From assembly GCA_003567055.1 (NCBI GenBank), contig PXAW01000108.1, positions 1-19,452 of the forward strand: a DNA stretch of 19,452 nucleotides, written 5' to 3'. The translations under genes were made by a program, and so were the position numbers. A model generated the notes under the pieces. It was given only the letters and a program-made list of their open reading frames with translations, was not told the DNA's origin and did no database searches. Numbering within the stretch: position 1 is the first letter of the stretch; each line of letters opens with the position of its first letter. Below, one piece after another: positions 1-9,191 of this stretch. This DNA is from Hyphomicrobiales bacterium (GTDB taxonomy: Bacteria; Pseudomonadota; Alphaproteobacteria; Rhizobiales; Beijerinckiaceae).

Positions 1-1
1 C

Positions 2-64
2 GTGTCGCCGCAGGATGTCGCGGTCGCCTTTGCCGAGCGGCGCCTGGGTGCCGCCGGGCGCTGA
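2..64 (+). CDS. 3' end of an unidentified gene (partial)
   Basis: An open frame enters from the left edge and stops at TGA 62-64. The 20 visible residues read VSPQDVAVAFAERRLGAAGR. They look protein-like: 17 of 20 codons end in G or C, as in the genes downstream, and the residue mix suggests an amphipathic C-terminal helix. This is too short to assign a family. It runs in the same direction as the glg/tre operon but is separated from it by about 330 bases that contain a promoter candidate, so it is probably a different transcription unit. A minus-strand frame is also open here, but its translation is arginine- and proline-rich and unconvincing. Confidence 0.4.
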   Translation: MSPQDVAVAFAERRLGAAGR

Positions 65-393
65 GGGCGGGCACCGCCGATCCCTTCATCCGCACCGGTC
101 GGGCGGAGCCGCTCAAAATACGTGCGCAAAGACCGTCATGCGCGCTTGCATCCATGAAAAAAGCTTCGCAATTTCAGTTGGAAGGCAAGAACGGGGAACC
201 GTGGCCGGTGGAACACCGTTTCCCTTCATGCGCGGGGCGAGAAAAAACGCTCTTCAGGTTCGTTGCGGTCGCGGTCCACCTCTTGCAATGCGGCAGGGCC
301 GGGTGGGCGTGCGAGCCGGCGTGCCTGTCAGCTCGGCGCCGCTCTGTTGCGGCGTCGGTGGGGTGAACAGGTGACAGAGTCGAATGGGGACCT
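65..393 (+). other. Intergenic region upstream of the glg/tre operon
   Basis: These 329 bases hold no convincing gene. Short frames are open on both strands, but their translations are low in hydrophobic residues and match no family I know. Just after the stop at 62-64 there is a 5-bp GC hairpin (66-70 with 74-78, loop 71-73) with no T run behind it, so at best a weak terminator. Bases 150-265 are noticeably richer in A and T than the surroundings and contain the EcfG-type promoter candidate at 195-220. If that promoter is used, about 165 bases of untranslated leader precede glgE. I saw no riboswitch-like fold in the leader. Confidence 0.6.
195..220 (+). promoter_or_regulatory. Candidate EcfG (general stress sigma factor) promoter
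   Basis: GGAAC at 195-199 and CGTT at 217-220 are separated by exactly 17 bases. This is the published consensus for alphaproteobacterial EcfG-type ECF sigma factors (GGAAC-N16/17-CGTT), which act under the PhyR-NepR partner switch. It points toward glgE and lies about 174 bases upstream of its start codon, which predicts transcription from roughly base 226-230. A small perfect hairpin (206-210 with 214-218) and an imperfect dyad (194-224) overlap the element. These may be chance or may be an additional regulator site. The match is complete at all nine consensus positions, but it is a short motif and start-site mapping is absent. Confidence 0.6.
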
Positions 394-3300
394 ATGGCGA
401 AGCAAATGATGACGGCGCATCCGCGCATCTATTATCTGCATCACAAGGCGGCGGGATCCGGCGCCGAGGTGGTCGCGCTGTTCGATCATGCGCGCGCTCT
501 CGGCTTCGACCATGTGGCGCTCTCGCCGCCTTTTCGCGCGGGCCGCACGGGCGATGTCTTCTTTCCCGTCGATCATGATGCCGCGGATGAGGGGCTCGGC
601 TTCGCCGACGCGCTGCCGCTCGCGCTGGAGCATGTCGCGCGCGAGGCGCAGGGCCGGGGGCTTTCGCTGCTGATCGATTTCGCGCCCCAGCAATTCGCGC
701 TGGAGCATCCGCAGGTGGAAGCGGCGCCGGATCGCTTCACCGTGCGGCGCGAGGCGGCGGGCGGGCCGGTCGATCCGCGCCGCCCGGCCACGGCGCAGGG
801 TGCGGCCTGGTCGCGGCTCGATGACGATGCGCTCGCATGGCTGAAGGCCTATTGGGAGCCCCGCATCGCCGCCTGGGCACAGGCCGGGGTCAAGGGTTTT
901 CGCGCCGTGCGCCCCAATGCGGCATCGGCTGATCTGTGGCGCTGGATCATCGAGACGATGCGCGCGCATCGCCCGGACGCACTCGTCATCGCCGATACGA
1001 CGGGCTTGCCGCGTTCCGACGCGCTCGGGCTTGCCGGCTGTGGCTTCGATTACCTGCTCTCCTCGCTGCCCTGGTGGGACGGGCGCGCGCCCTGGCTTGT
1101 CGAGGAGCATGCGGCGCTCTCGGCCATCGCACCCGTCATGACCATGCCGGAAGCGCCCTTCGCCACCCGTCTGGCGGAGCGCGTCGGGGATGCCCGGGCG
1201 CTGCTGCCGGCCTATGACCGCGCCTTGCGGCTCGCGGCGGGGCTCGGCTGCGGCATGCTGATGCCGATGGGTTTCGAATACGCCGCCCGCCGCCCGCTCG
1301 ATGCGATCGAGAGCCGTCCGGAGGATGGTGCGCAGATGGCGCAGGAGGCGCCGGCGGAGATTGCGCAGCGCGTGCGCGATATCAACGCGCTGATCGCGAA
1401 GCTCCCGGCGCTCGCCCGGCCCGGTCGGCTGCGTGCACTCACCGGGCCCTCCGCCCAGGCGACGGGGATCCTGCGCACGCCGGCCGATCCGCGCGTGGCG
1501 CAGGAGGCGCTGCTCGTGCTCGTCAATCCCGATCTGCTGGCGGGCCACGATGTCGGCGCGACCAAGCTGCGGGCGCAGATGGGCGGGGAATTTGCCGGTT
1601 TCGTGCCGTTGGAGGGCGGCGATACCAGCGATTCCGCCGGCGATACCTTCACGCTCGAGCCCGGTGCGGTGCTGCTCGCGACAGCAACGCGCGCCAAGCC
1701 CGTGAAACTCCCCCGCGCCACCGGCAAGCGCGCCGCCAAGACGGCAGGCGCGGCGCCGCGCATCGTCGTCGAGGCCCTGTCACCCTGCATCGATGCCGGG
1801 CGCTACCCGGTGAAACGCATCGTCGGCGATTCGATCACCGTGGAGACCGATGCCTTCATGGACGGCCACGAGGTGCTCGGCGTGGAACTGCGCTGGCGCG
1901 CCCTCGACGAGGATGTCTGGCGCACGGCCCCGATGTTGCCCCAGGGCAATGACCGCTTCCGCGCGGCGCTGCATCTGGAGCGGATGGGGCGGCACGAATA
2001 CGTCGTCGAGGCCTGGTTCGATCGCTATGCGACCTACGCGCGCGATCTCGCCAAGAAGAGCGATGCCGGGGTGGATATCGCCCTCGATCTGCGGGAGGGG
2101 CGGCTGCTGGTCGAAGAGGCGCGTGCGCGCGTCAAGGGCGATCTGAAAGCGCGGCTTACCGATATTCTCGTCGATCTCGATCACGCGGATCAGGCCGAGC
2201 AGGTCGAGATCCTGCTCGGCATCGAGGCCCGCGCGCTGATGCAGGAGGCCGATGACCGACCGTTCAGCGCGCAGAGCGTGGTCCAGCCGGTCGATGCCGA
2301 GCGCCAGCAGGCCCTGTTCGCGAGCTGGTACGAGATCTTCCCGCGGTCGCAGACGGATGACCCGGACCGCCACGGCACCCTGCGCGACGTGATCCCGCAA
2401 TTGCCGCGCGTGCGCGACATGGGCTTCGACGTGCTCTATTTCACGCCGATCCACCCGATCGGGCGCAAGAACCGCAAGGGCCGCAACAACACGCTGACGC
2501 CGGGGCCCGACGATGTCGGCTCGCCCTATGCGATCGGCTCGGAGGATGGCGGGCATGACGCGCTGCATCCGGAACTCGGCACGCTGGAGGATTTCCGCGC
2601 GCTGCGCGACGCGGCGATGGCGCACGGGCTCGAACTCGCGCTCGATTTCGCCATCCAGTGCTCGCCGGATCACCCCTGGCTGAAGCAGCATCCCGGCTGG
2701 TTCGATTACCGCCCTGACGGCACGATCAAATATGCGGAGAACCCGCCGAAGAAATACGAAGACATCGTCAATGTCGATTTCTACAAGGACGATTCGGTCC
2801 CCGATCTCTGGATCGCGCTGCGCGATGTCGTGCTCTTCTGGGTCGGGGAGGGGGTGAAGACGTTTCGCGTCGACAATCCGCACACCAAGCCGCTGCCCTT
2901 CTGGGAGTGGATGATCGGGGAGGTGCGCGGGCGCCATCCGGACGTGATCTTCCTCTCCGAGGCCTTCACGCGGCCCAAGATGATGTATCATCTGGCCAAG
3001 GTGGGGTTCTCGCAAAGCTATACCTACTTTACCTGGCGCAATACGAAATACGAGCTGCAGAGCTATCTGGAGGAGCTGGCGCAGGAAGCGCCGAAGGATT
3101 TCTACCGGCCGCATTTCTTCGTCAACACGCCCGATATCAACCCGGTCTACCTGCAGCGCTCGGGCCGCGCCGGGTTCCTCATCCGCGCCTGCCTCGCGGC
3201 GACTTTGTCGGGGCTGTGGGGTGTGTATTCCGGCTATGAACTGCTCGAATCCGAGCCGGTTCCGGGCAAGGAGGAATACAAGGATTCGGAGAAATACGAG

Positions 3301-3693
3301 ATTCGCGTGCGCGACTGGAACGCGCCGGGCAACATCGTGCCCGACATCGCGCGGCTCAACCGCATCCGCAAGGCCAACCCCGCCCTGCACACGCATCTCA
3401 ACGTGCGCTTCTACAATGCCGCCAACGAGCATATCCTCTATTACGGCAAGCCCTCGCGCGAGGGTGACGAGATGATCCTCGTCGCGGTCAATCTCGATCC
3501 GTATCACCCGCAGGAAGCCGGGATCGAGATCCCGCTCTGGGAGTTCGGGATCGGTGATGACGGCGCGCTCGATGTCGAGGATCTGATCGCTGATCGTGCC
3601 TTCACCTGGTGGGGCAAGCACCAGCATATCCGCCTCGACCCCGCCGATTACCCCTTCGCCATCTGGCGTATCCGTCCGCACAGGAGAAGCTGA
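394..3693 (+). CDS. glgE: Alpha-1,4-glucan:maltose-1-phosphate maltosyltransferase with extra N-terminal pseudo-barrel
   Basis: GlgE transfers maltosyl units from maltose-1-phosphate to the non-reducing end of an alpha-1,4-glucan in the cytoplasm (GH13_3). The C-terminal half (about 455-1099) is a complete GlgE: an N-terminal beta domain (about 455-560), a helical region, and a barrel with nucleophile D827 in FRVDNPHTKP, acid/base E856 and D914 in NTPDIN. N783, K786 and Y788 in NPPKKY fit the maltose-1-phosphate phosphate site known from Streptomyces GlgE. Usual GlgE proteins have about 660-700 residues. This one has 1,099 because residues 1-440 form another GH13-like barrel plus C domain whose three acids are changed (V172, D201, E253). 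A basic, alanine-rich linker (about 437-454) joins the halves. ATG 394 is the first usable start after the in-frame stop at 364. GGGGA at 386-390 is only 3 bases away, so the ribosome site is poor. First gene of the operon. Confidence 0.93.
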   Translation: MAKQMMTAHPRIYYLHHKAAGSGAEVVALFDHARALGFDHVALSPPFRAGRTGDVFFPVDHDAADEGLGFADALPLALEHVAREAQGRGLSLLIDFAPQQFALEHPQVEAAPDRFTVRREAAGGPVDPRRPATAQGAAWSRLDDDALAWLKAYWEPRIAAWAQAGVKGFRAVRPNAASADLWRWIIETMRAHRPDALVIADTTGLPRSDALGLAGCGFDYLLSSLPWWDGRAPWLVEEHAALSAIAPVMTMPEAPFATRLAERVGDARALLPAYDRALRLAAGLGCGMLMPMGFEYAARRPLDAIESRPEDGAQMAQEAPAEIAQRVRDINALIAKLPALARPGRLRALTGPSAQATGILRTPADPRVAQEALLVLVNPDLLAGHDVGATKLRAQMGGEFAGFVPLEGGDTSDSAGDTFTLEPGAVLLATATRAKPVKLPRATGKRAAKTAGAAPRIVVEALSPCIDAGRYPVKRIVGDSITVETDAFMDGHEVLGVELRWRALDEDVWRTAPMLPQGNDRFRAALHLERMGRHEYVVEAWFDRYATYARDLAKKSDAGVDIALDLREGRLLVEEARARVKGDLKARLTDILVDLDHADQAEQVEILLGIEARALMQEADDRPFSAQSVVQPVDAERQQALFASWYEIFPRSQTDDPDRHGTLRDVIPQLPRVRDMGFDVLYFTPIHPIGRKNRKGRNNTLTPGPDDVGSPYAIGSEDGGHDALHPELGTLEDFRALRDAAMAHGLELALDFAIQCSPDHPWLKQHPGWFDYRPDGTIKYAENPPKKYEDIVNVDFYKDDSVPDLWIALRDVVLFWVGEGVKTFRVDNPHTKPLPFWEWMIGEVRGRHPDVIFLSEAFTRPKMMYHLAKVGFSQSYTYFTWRNTKYELQSYLEELAQEAPKDFYRPHFFVNTPDINPVYLQRSGRAGFLIRACLAATLSGLWGVYSGYELLESEPVPGKEEYKDSEKYEIRVRDWNAPGNIVPDIARLNRIRKANPALHTHLNVRFYNAANEHILYYGKPSREGDEMILVAVNLDPYHPQEAGIEIPLWEFGIGDDGALDVEDLIADRAFTWWGKHQHIRLDPADYPFAIWRIRPHRRS
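3682..3689 (+). promoter_or_regulatory. Ribosome binding site deciding the treS GTG start
   Basis: AGGAGAAG lies inside the last glgE codons, 5 bases before GTG 3695. It supports GTG 3695 over the in-frame ATG at 3596, which lies far inside glgE and would add residues foreign to the TreS family. Confidence 0.7.
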
Positions 3694-3694
3694 C

Positions 3695-6600
3695 GTGTCC
3701 TCCAAAAAGAAGATCGCCAATGTCGATAACGATCCGCAATGGTACAAGGATGCGGTTATCTATCAGCTGCACGTGAAGTCGTTTTTCGATGCCAATGATG
3801 ACGGCATCGGCGATTTCGCGGGGCTGTTGAAGAAGCTCGACTATGTCGCCGAACTCGGCGTCACCTGCATCTGGCTGCTGCCGTTCTACCCCTCGCCGCG
3901 CCGCGATGACGGCTATGACATCGCCGATTATCGCGGCGTGCATCCGGAATACGGCAAGATGGGCGATTTCAAGCGCTTCGTGCAGGAAGCGCACAAGCGC
4001 GGCATCCGGGTGATCACCGAGCTGGTGATCAACCACACCTCCGACCAGCATCCCTGGTTCCAGAAGGCGCGCAAGGCCAAGCCCGGCTCGGCGGCGCGCG
4101 ACTTCTACGTCTGGTCGGATACGGATAAGAAATATACCGGTACCCGCATCATCTTCCTCGATACGGAAAAGTCGAACTGGTCCTGGGACGAGGAGGCGCA
4201 GGCCTATTACTGGCACCGCTTCTACAGCCACCAGCCGGATCTCAATTTCGACAATCCGCGCGTGCTCAAGGAAGTGCTCAGCGTGATGCGCTTCTGGCTC
4301 GATATCGGCGTGGACGGCCTGCGGCTCGACGCGGTGCCCTATCTCGTCGAGCGCGAGGGCACCAATAACGAGAATCTGCCCGAGACCCACGACATCCTCA
4401 AGCAGATCCGCACCGAGGTGGACAGGACCTATCCCGACCGGATGCTGCTGGCCGAGGCCAATCAATGGCCGGAGGATACGCAGGATTATTTCGGCGACGG
4501 CGACGAATGCCACATGGCCTTCCACTTCCCGCTGATGCCGCGCATGTACATGGCGATCGCGCAGGAAGACCGCTTCCCGATCACCGACATCATGCGCCAG
4601 ACGCCGGAAATCCCCGAGAATTGCCAATGGGCGATCTTCCTGCGCAACCATGACGAGCTCACCCTCGAAATGGTCACCGATCAGGAGCGCGATTACCTCT
4701 GGGAGACCTACGCCTCGGATCGGCGCGCGCGCATCAATCTCGGCATCCGCCGCCGCCTCGCGCCGCTGATGGAGCGCGACAGGCGGCGCATCGAGCTGAT
4801 GCATTCGATGCTCTTCACCATGCCCGGCACGCCGGTGATCTATTACGGCGACGAGATCGGCATGGGCGACAACATCTATCTCGGTGATCGCGACGGCGTG
4901 CGCACGCCGATGCAATGGTCGAGCGACCGCAATGGCGGTTTCTCGCGCTCCGACCCGGCGCGGCTGTCGCTGCCGGTGATCATGGATCCGCTCTACGGCT
5001 ATGACCGGGTGAATGTGGAATCGCAGCTGCGCGATCCCAATTCCCTGCTGAACTGGATGCGGCGGATGCTCGCCGTGCGCAAGCAGCACCAGGCTTTCGG
5101 GCGCGGTACGATCCGCTTCCTGCGCCCGGCCAACCGCAAGATCCTGGCCTATCTGCGCGAGCATGACGGCGAGCGCATCCTGTGCGTCGCGAACGTCTCG
5201 CGGCAGGCGCAGGCGGTGGAGCTCAACCTGGCGGAATTCGCCGGCAAGACGCCGGTGGAGATGTCGGGCGGGGCTTCCTTCCCGACGATCGGGCAATTGC
5301 CGTACCTGCTCTCGCTGCCGCCCTTCGGATTCTACTGGTTCGAACTCAGCGACGCGGTCGAGCCGCCGATGTGGAGTTCCGCGACGGCGGGGTTGGAGCC
5401 GGAGCATCTCACCTTCGTGCTGCGCAGCGGTGTCGCCGACGTGCTCAAGCCCGGCACCCGCGAGAAGACGCGCGAGACGCTCGAGAGCGACGTGCTGCCG
5501 CAATACATCCCGCAGCGCCGCTGGTTCCAGGGCAAGGATGCCGCTTTCAAGGGCGCGCGTGTCGATGCAGCGGTGACACTGGAGAGCGCGGACGGGCCTG
5601 TCATCCTGACCGTTTGCGATGTCGAGACGGATGCCGGTGTCGAGAAATACACCCTGCCGCTGGCAGTCGCCTGGGACGACAAGCCGATGCCGCCCTTCGC
5701 GCCGCAACTCGCCATGGCGCGCGTGCGCCAGAACCGCCGCGTGGGCTATCTCACCGACGGCTTCGTCATGCCCGGCTTCGGCCATGCGCTGATGGACAAG
5801 CTGCGCACCGGTGCGGTGATGCCGATCGAGCGGGGCGAACTCGTCTTCGAGCGCGAGGAGACGCTGTCCGCGCTCGACGTGCCGGCGGATGCCGAGATCG
5901 AATGGCTCGGCGCCGAGCAGAGCAATTCGACGCTGATCGTGGGCCGTGAGGTCGTCATCAAGCTCCTGCGCAAGCTCACCAGCGGGGCCCATCCGGAAGC
6001 CGAGATGAGCCGCTACCTCACCCGCGCGGGCTTTGCCAATGCCGCGCCGCTGCTCGGCGAGGTGCGCCATGTCTCGGCGGAGGGCGTGCCGACGACCATC
6101 GCCATCGCGCAGGGCTACCAGCTCAACCAGGGCGATGGCTGGGACTGGACGCTGAACTATCTCGACCGCACCATCGACGAGCTCTCGACCGTGACCGAGG
6201 AGGAGGTCGATCAGGCGGAAGACCTGTTCGAAAGCTACCGCAACTTCGCCGGCAATCTCGGCACGCGCCTGGCGGAAATGCATCGCATCCTCGCCGCCGC
6301 ACCTGTGGAGGAGGGCGCCTTCGCCCCCGAAATCGCGGGCAAGACCGATGTCACGGCCCTGCGGCGCTCCGTCGAGAGCCAGGTGCGTGCGGCCTTCAAG
6401 GTGATCGAGAAGCGTGAATGGGCCGGTGACGAGGCCGATGATGTGGCCGCGCTCGTCGCCCGCCGCGACGAATTGCTCGCCCTGATCGACGATCGGGCCG
6501 CGCTGTTCGACGGGCGGCTGCGCACGCGCATCCACGGGGACCTGCATCTCGGACAGGTGCTGGTTGCCGGAGGCGACGTGGTCTTCATCGATTTCGAGGG

Positions 6601-6985
6601 CGAGCCCGCCCGCCCGCTGGAGGAGCGCCGCGCCAAGGCGAGCCCCCTGCGCGACGTGGCCGGGCTGATCCGCTCCTTCGATTACGCAGCCTCGAACCTG
6701 GTCAAGCACCGCCACACCCCGCGCGGGCCGATCACGGAGCATCGCGTCGATCATCTGCGCGACCTGTTCCGGGCCGAGGCCGAAGCGGCCTTCACCGAGG
6801 CCTATCGCGCCGGCAATCCGGAGGCTCTCTCCGAGCAGAACCTGCTCGACCTCTTCATCCTGGAGAAGGCGGCTTACGAAATCTGCTACGAGGCGGCGAA
6901 CCGTCCCGCCTGGCTCGACGTTCCCCTTCAGGGCTTTGCCGGCGTCGCCCGGCGCCTGCTCGACGACGGAAAGGAGACTGCGTGA
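3695..6985 (+). CDS. treS: Trehalose synthase fused to maltokinase (TreS-Pep2)
   Basis: This is a bifunctional cytoplasmic enzyme of 1,096 residues. The first ~550 residues are a GH13_16 trehalose synthase that interconverts trehalose and maltose. They carry a calcium-loop-like DANDDGIGD (32-40), nucleophile D212 in [10 protein letters not shown], acid/base E254 in LLAEANQWP and D320 in RNHDE. After a C domain and a short linker, about 585-1096 is a maltokinase (Pep2/Mak) that makes maltose-1-phosphate with ATP. It shows QRRWFQGK near 607-613, the catalytic-loop motif HGDLHLGQ with D949, and the metal-binding DFE at 966-968. In mycobacteria the two enzymes are separate chains in one complex. 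Fusions are known in proteobacteria. The product is the GlgE donor and glgE lies one base upstream. The GTG start at 3695 has a good ribosome site. The stop overlaps the glgB start by 4 bases. Confidence 0.95.
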   Translation: MSSKKKIANVDNDPQWYKDAVIYQLHVKSFFDANDDGIGDFAGLLKKLDYVAELGVTCIWLLPFYPSPRRDDGYDIADYRGVHPEYGKMGDFKRFVQEAHKRGIRVITELVINHTSDQHPWFQKARKAKPGSAARDFYVWSDTDKKYTGTRIIFLDTEKSNWSWDEEAQAYYWHRFYSHQPDLNFDNPRVLKEVLSVMRFWLDIGVDGLRLDAVPYLVEREGTNNENLPETHDILKQIRTEVDRTYPDRMLLAEANQWPEDTQDYFGDGDECHMAFHFPLMPRMYMAIAQEDRFPITDIMRQTPEIPENCQWAIFLRNHDELTLEMVTDQERDYLWETYASDRRARINLGIRRRLAPLMERDRRRIELMHSMLFTMPGTPVIYYGDEIGMGDNIYLGDRDGVRTPMQWSSDRNGGFSRSDPARLSLPVIMDPLYGYDRVNVESQLRDPNSLLNWMRRMLAVRKQHQAFGRGTIRFLRPANRKILAYLREHDGERILCVANVSRQAQAVELNLAEFAGKTPVEMSGGASFPTIGQLPYLLSLPPFGFYWFELSDAVEPPMWSSATAGLEPEHLTFVLRSGVADVLKPGTREKTRETLESDVLPQYIPQRRWFQGKDAAFKGARVDAAVTLESADGPVILTVCDVETDAGVEKYTLPLAVAWDDKPMPPFAPQLAMARVRQNRRVGYLTDGFVMPGFGHALMDKLRTGAVMPIERGELVFEREETLSALDVPADAEIEWLGAEQSNSTLIVGREVVIKLLRKLTSGAHPEAEMSRYLTRAGFANAAPLLGEVRHVSAEGVPTTIAIAQGYQLNQGDGWDWTLNYLDRTIDELSTVTEEEVDQAEDLFESYRNFAGNLGTRLAEMHRILAAAPVEEGAFAPEIAGKTDVTALRRSVESQVRAAFKVIEKREWAGDEADDVAALVARRDELLALIDDRAALFDGRLRTRIHGDLHLGQVLVAGGDVVFIDFEGEPARPLEERRAKASPLRDVAGLIRSFDYAASNLVKHRHTPRGPITEHRVDHLRDLFRAEAEAAFTEAYRAGNPEALSEQNLLDLFILEKAAYEICYEAANRPAWLDVPLQGFAGVARRLLDDGKETA

Positions 6986-9183
6986 GCGATATACGCCATC
7001 CCGCACTGCATGGTCTCGAACATGCTGCCCTCGACGCCCTGTCGGGGCGGCTGACCGACCCCTTCGCCTTTCTCGGGCCTCATGACAGCGAGGCGGGCTG
7101 CATCGTGCGCAGCTTCCAGCCCGGGGCGCAGAAGGTGGAGGTGGTGGCGTGTGACGGTTCCGCCGTGCTGGCCACGCTCGACGAAGTCAGTGACGGGCTG
7201 TTTGCCGGGATCATCGGCGCGCGCCGGCCCTATCGCCTGCGCGTGCACTGGCCCGCCGGCATGCACGAGGCGGAGGATCCTTACGCGTTCGGCCTCATTC
7301 TGGGCGATCTCGATCTGCATCTGATGTCGGAAGGCGCGCATTGGGAGCTGCCCGAGCGCCTTGGCTCGGTCGTGACCGAGGTGGAGGGCGTGCCCGGCGT
7401 CGCCTTCTCGGTCTGGGCGCCGAATGCGCGGCGCGTCTCCGTCGTCGGTGATTTCAATTCCTGGGACGGGCGGCGCCATCCCATGCGCCTGCGCCACGAT
7501 TCCGGCGTGTGGGAACTGTTCGTGCCGCGCCTGAAGGCGGGCGAGCGCTACAAATACGAGATCGTCGGGCGCGAGGGGCAGACCCTGCCGCTCAAGGCCG
7601 ATCCGCTGGCCCGGCGCACGGAAATGCCGCCGGCAACGGGCTCCATCGTGGCGGAGCCGTTCTCCTTCCGCTGGACGGACGAGGAGTGGATGGCCGGGCG
7701 CGCGGCGCGCCAGGCGCCGGATGCGCCGATGTCGATCTACGAGGTGCACCCCGCCTCGTGGCTGCGCCCGGAGGGTGACCATAGCGGCGTGCTCGACTGG
7801 GATGCGCTGGTGGAGCGGCTGATCCCCTATGTCGCCGATCTCGGCTTCACCCATATCGAATTCATGCCCATCGCCGAGCATCCTTTCGGCGGCTCCTGGG
7901 GCTACCAGCCGCTCGGGCTGTTCGCGCCGAGCGCGCGCTACGGCACGGCTGAAGGATTTGCGCGCTTCGTCAATGCCGCGCACCGCGCCGGGATCGGGAT
8001 CATCGTCGACTGGGTGCCCGCCCATTTCCCCACCGATCCGCACGGGCTGGCGCGTTTCGACGGGACGGCGCTCTATGAGCATGCGGATCCGCGCGAGGGG
8101 TTTCATCAGGACTGGAACACCTACATCTACAATCTCGGCCGCCGCGAGGTGCAGGGCTTCCTCATCGCCAGCGGGCTCTACTGGCTGGAGCGCTTCCATG
8201 TGGACGGGCTGCGCGTCGATGCGGTCGCCTCGATGCTCTATCGCGATTACAGCCGCGAGCACGGACAATGGGTGCCCAATATCCATGGCGGGCGGGAGAA
8301 CCTGGAATCGATCGATTTCCTCAAGCGCTTCAATACGATCGTGCGCGAGCGCGCCCCCGGGGCGGTGACCATCGCCGAGGAATCCACCGCCTTTCCGGGT
8401 GTGTCGCACCCGGTTTCGGAAGGCGGGCTCGGCTTCGATTACAAGTGGAACATGGGCTGGATGCACGACACGCTGCAATACATTGCGCGTGAATCGCTCT
8501 ACCGCTCCTACCACCATAACGAGATGACCTTCGGCCTGGTCTATGCCTTCTCCGAACATTTCGTGCTGCCGATTTCCCATGACGAGGTCGTCCACGGCAA
8601 GGGTTCGCTGATCGGCAAGATGCCCGGTGACGCCTGGCAGAAACTGGCCAACCTGCGCGCCTATCTTTCCTTCATGTGGAGCCATCCCGGCAAGAAGCTG
8701 CTCTTCATGGGCTGCGAGATCGGCCAGCATCGCGAATGGGGCCATGACGGCGAGATCGACTGGGCGCTGTTGCAGGATGAGGGCCATGCCGGGCTGCAAA
8801 TGCTGGTGCGCGATCTCAACCGGCTCTATGCCCGCGAGCCGGCCCTGCATCGCAGCGATGCCGATCCCGCCGGTTTCGCCTGGGTGATCGGGGATGACGC
8901 GACCAACAGCGTCTTCGCCTGGCTGCGCAAGGCCCCGGATGCGCCCACGCTGCTGTGCGTGCTCAACATGACGCCGGTGACGCGGACGCATTACGCGATC
9001 GGCGTGCCGCAGGCGGGGCGCTGGCGCGAGATCCTCAATTCCGATGCCGCGATCTATGGCGGCTCAAATGCCGGCAATGGCGGCGCCGTCGCCACCGATG
9101 CCGCCCCGGCGCATGGTCAAGACAATTCGCTTGATCTGACCCTGCCGCCGCTTTCCCTCACCATCTTCCGCTTCGAAGGATGA
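6982..9183 (+). CDS. glgB: 1,4-alpha-glucan branching enzyme
   Basis: GlgB cuts an alpha-1,4 chain and rejoins it through an alpha-1,6 bond, giving branched glycogen. At 733 residues it has the full length of the long bacterial form. It has an N1 beta domain (about 10-110), a CBM48 domain (about 125-215, with FSVWAPNA and GDFNSWDGR), and the GH13_9 barrel. Nucleophile D413 in [17 protein letters not shown], acid/base E466 in [12 protein letters not shown] and D534 in [13 protein letters not shown] keep the same spacing (53 and 68 residues) as E. coli GlgB. The C domain follows. The start is GTG 6982, which overlaps the treS stop by 4 bases. AAGGAGA at 6971-6977 gives a strong ribosome site, so translation is probably coupled. 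Next to glgE it fits the GlgE pathway, in which GlgE elongates and GlgB branches. Confidence 0.97.
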   Translation: MSDIRHPALHGLEHAALDALSGRLTDPFAFLGPHDSEAGCIVRSFQPGAQKVEVVACDGSAVLATLDEVSDGLFAGIIGARRPYRLRVHWPAGMHEAEDPYAFGLILGDLDLHLMSEGAHWELPERLGSVVTEVEGVPGVAFSVWAPNARRVSVVGDFNSWDGRRHPMRLRHDSGVWELFVPRLKAGERYKYEIVGREGQTLPLKADPLARRTEMPPATGSIVAEPFSFRWTDEEWMAGRAARQAPDAPMSIYEVHPASWLRPEGDHSGVLDWDALVERLIPYVADLGFTHIEFMPIAEHPFGGSWGYQPLGLFAPSARYGTAEGFARFVNAAHRAGIGIIVDWVPAHFPTDPHGLARFDGTALYEHADPREGFHQDWNTYIYNLGRREVQGFLIASGLYWLERFHVDGLRVDAVASMLYRDYSREHGQWVPNIHGGRENLESIDFLKRFNTIVRERAPGAVTIAEESTAFPGVSHPVSEGGLGFDYKWNMGWMHDTLQYIARESLYRSYHHNEMTFGLVYAFSEHFVLPISHDEVVHGKGSLIGKMPGDAWQKLANLRAYLSFMWSHPGKKLLFMGCEIGQHREWGHDGEIDWALLQDEGHAGLQMLVRDLNRLYAREPALHRSDADPAGFAWVIGDDATNSVFAWLRKAPDAPTLLCVLNMTPVTRTHYAIGVPQAGRWREILNSDAAIYGGSNAGNGGAVATDAAPAHGQDNSLDLTLPPLSLTIFRFEG

Positions 9184-9191
9184 GATAAAAC

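Noticed and set aside
66..78. Hairpin after the partial upstream gene as an intrinsic terminator
   Set aside because: Only a 5-bp stem and no T run, so not supportable as a terminator.
210..214. Second GGAAC as another EcfG -35 box
   Set aside because: No CGTT lies 16-17 bases downstream.
15..374. Plus-strand open frame of 119 codons upstream of glgE
   Set aside because: The translation is Gly/Arg/Cys-rich without family features and has no good ribosome site. It also covers the promoter candidate.
3596..3694. Upstream ATG extension of treS into glgE
   Set aside because: GTG 3695 has a strong ribosome site, and TreS homology begins just after it. The extension would be out-of-frame glgE sequence.
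3602..7006. Minus-strand open frame of 1,134 codons opposite treS-pep2, with similar long antisense frames at 328-1548, 1780-3747, 6928-8991, 9117-11207, 11531-13027 and 14922-17579
   Set aside because: Long antisense frames are expected opposite GC-rich genes. The translations are rich in Arg, His, Asp and Gly, show no domain, and lie opposite genes with intact catalytic motifs.
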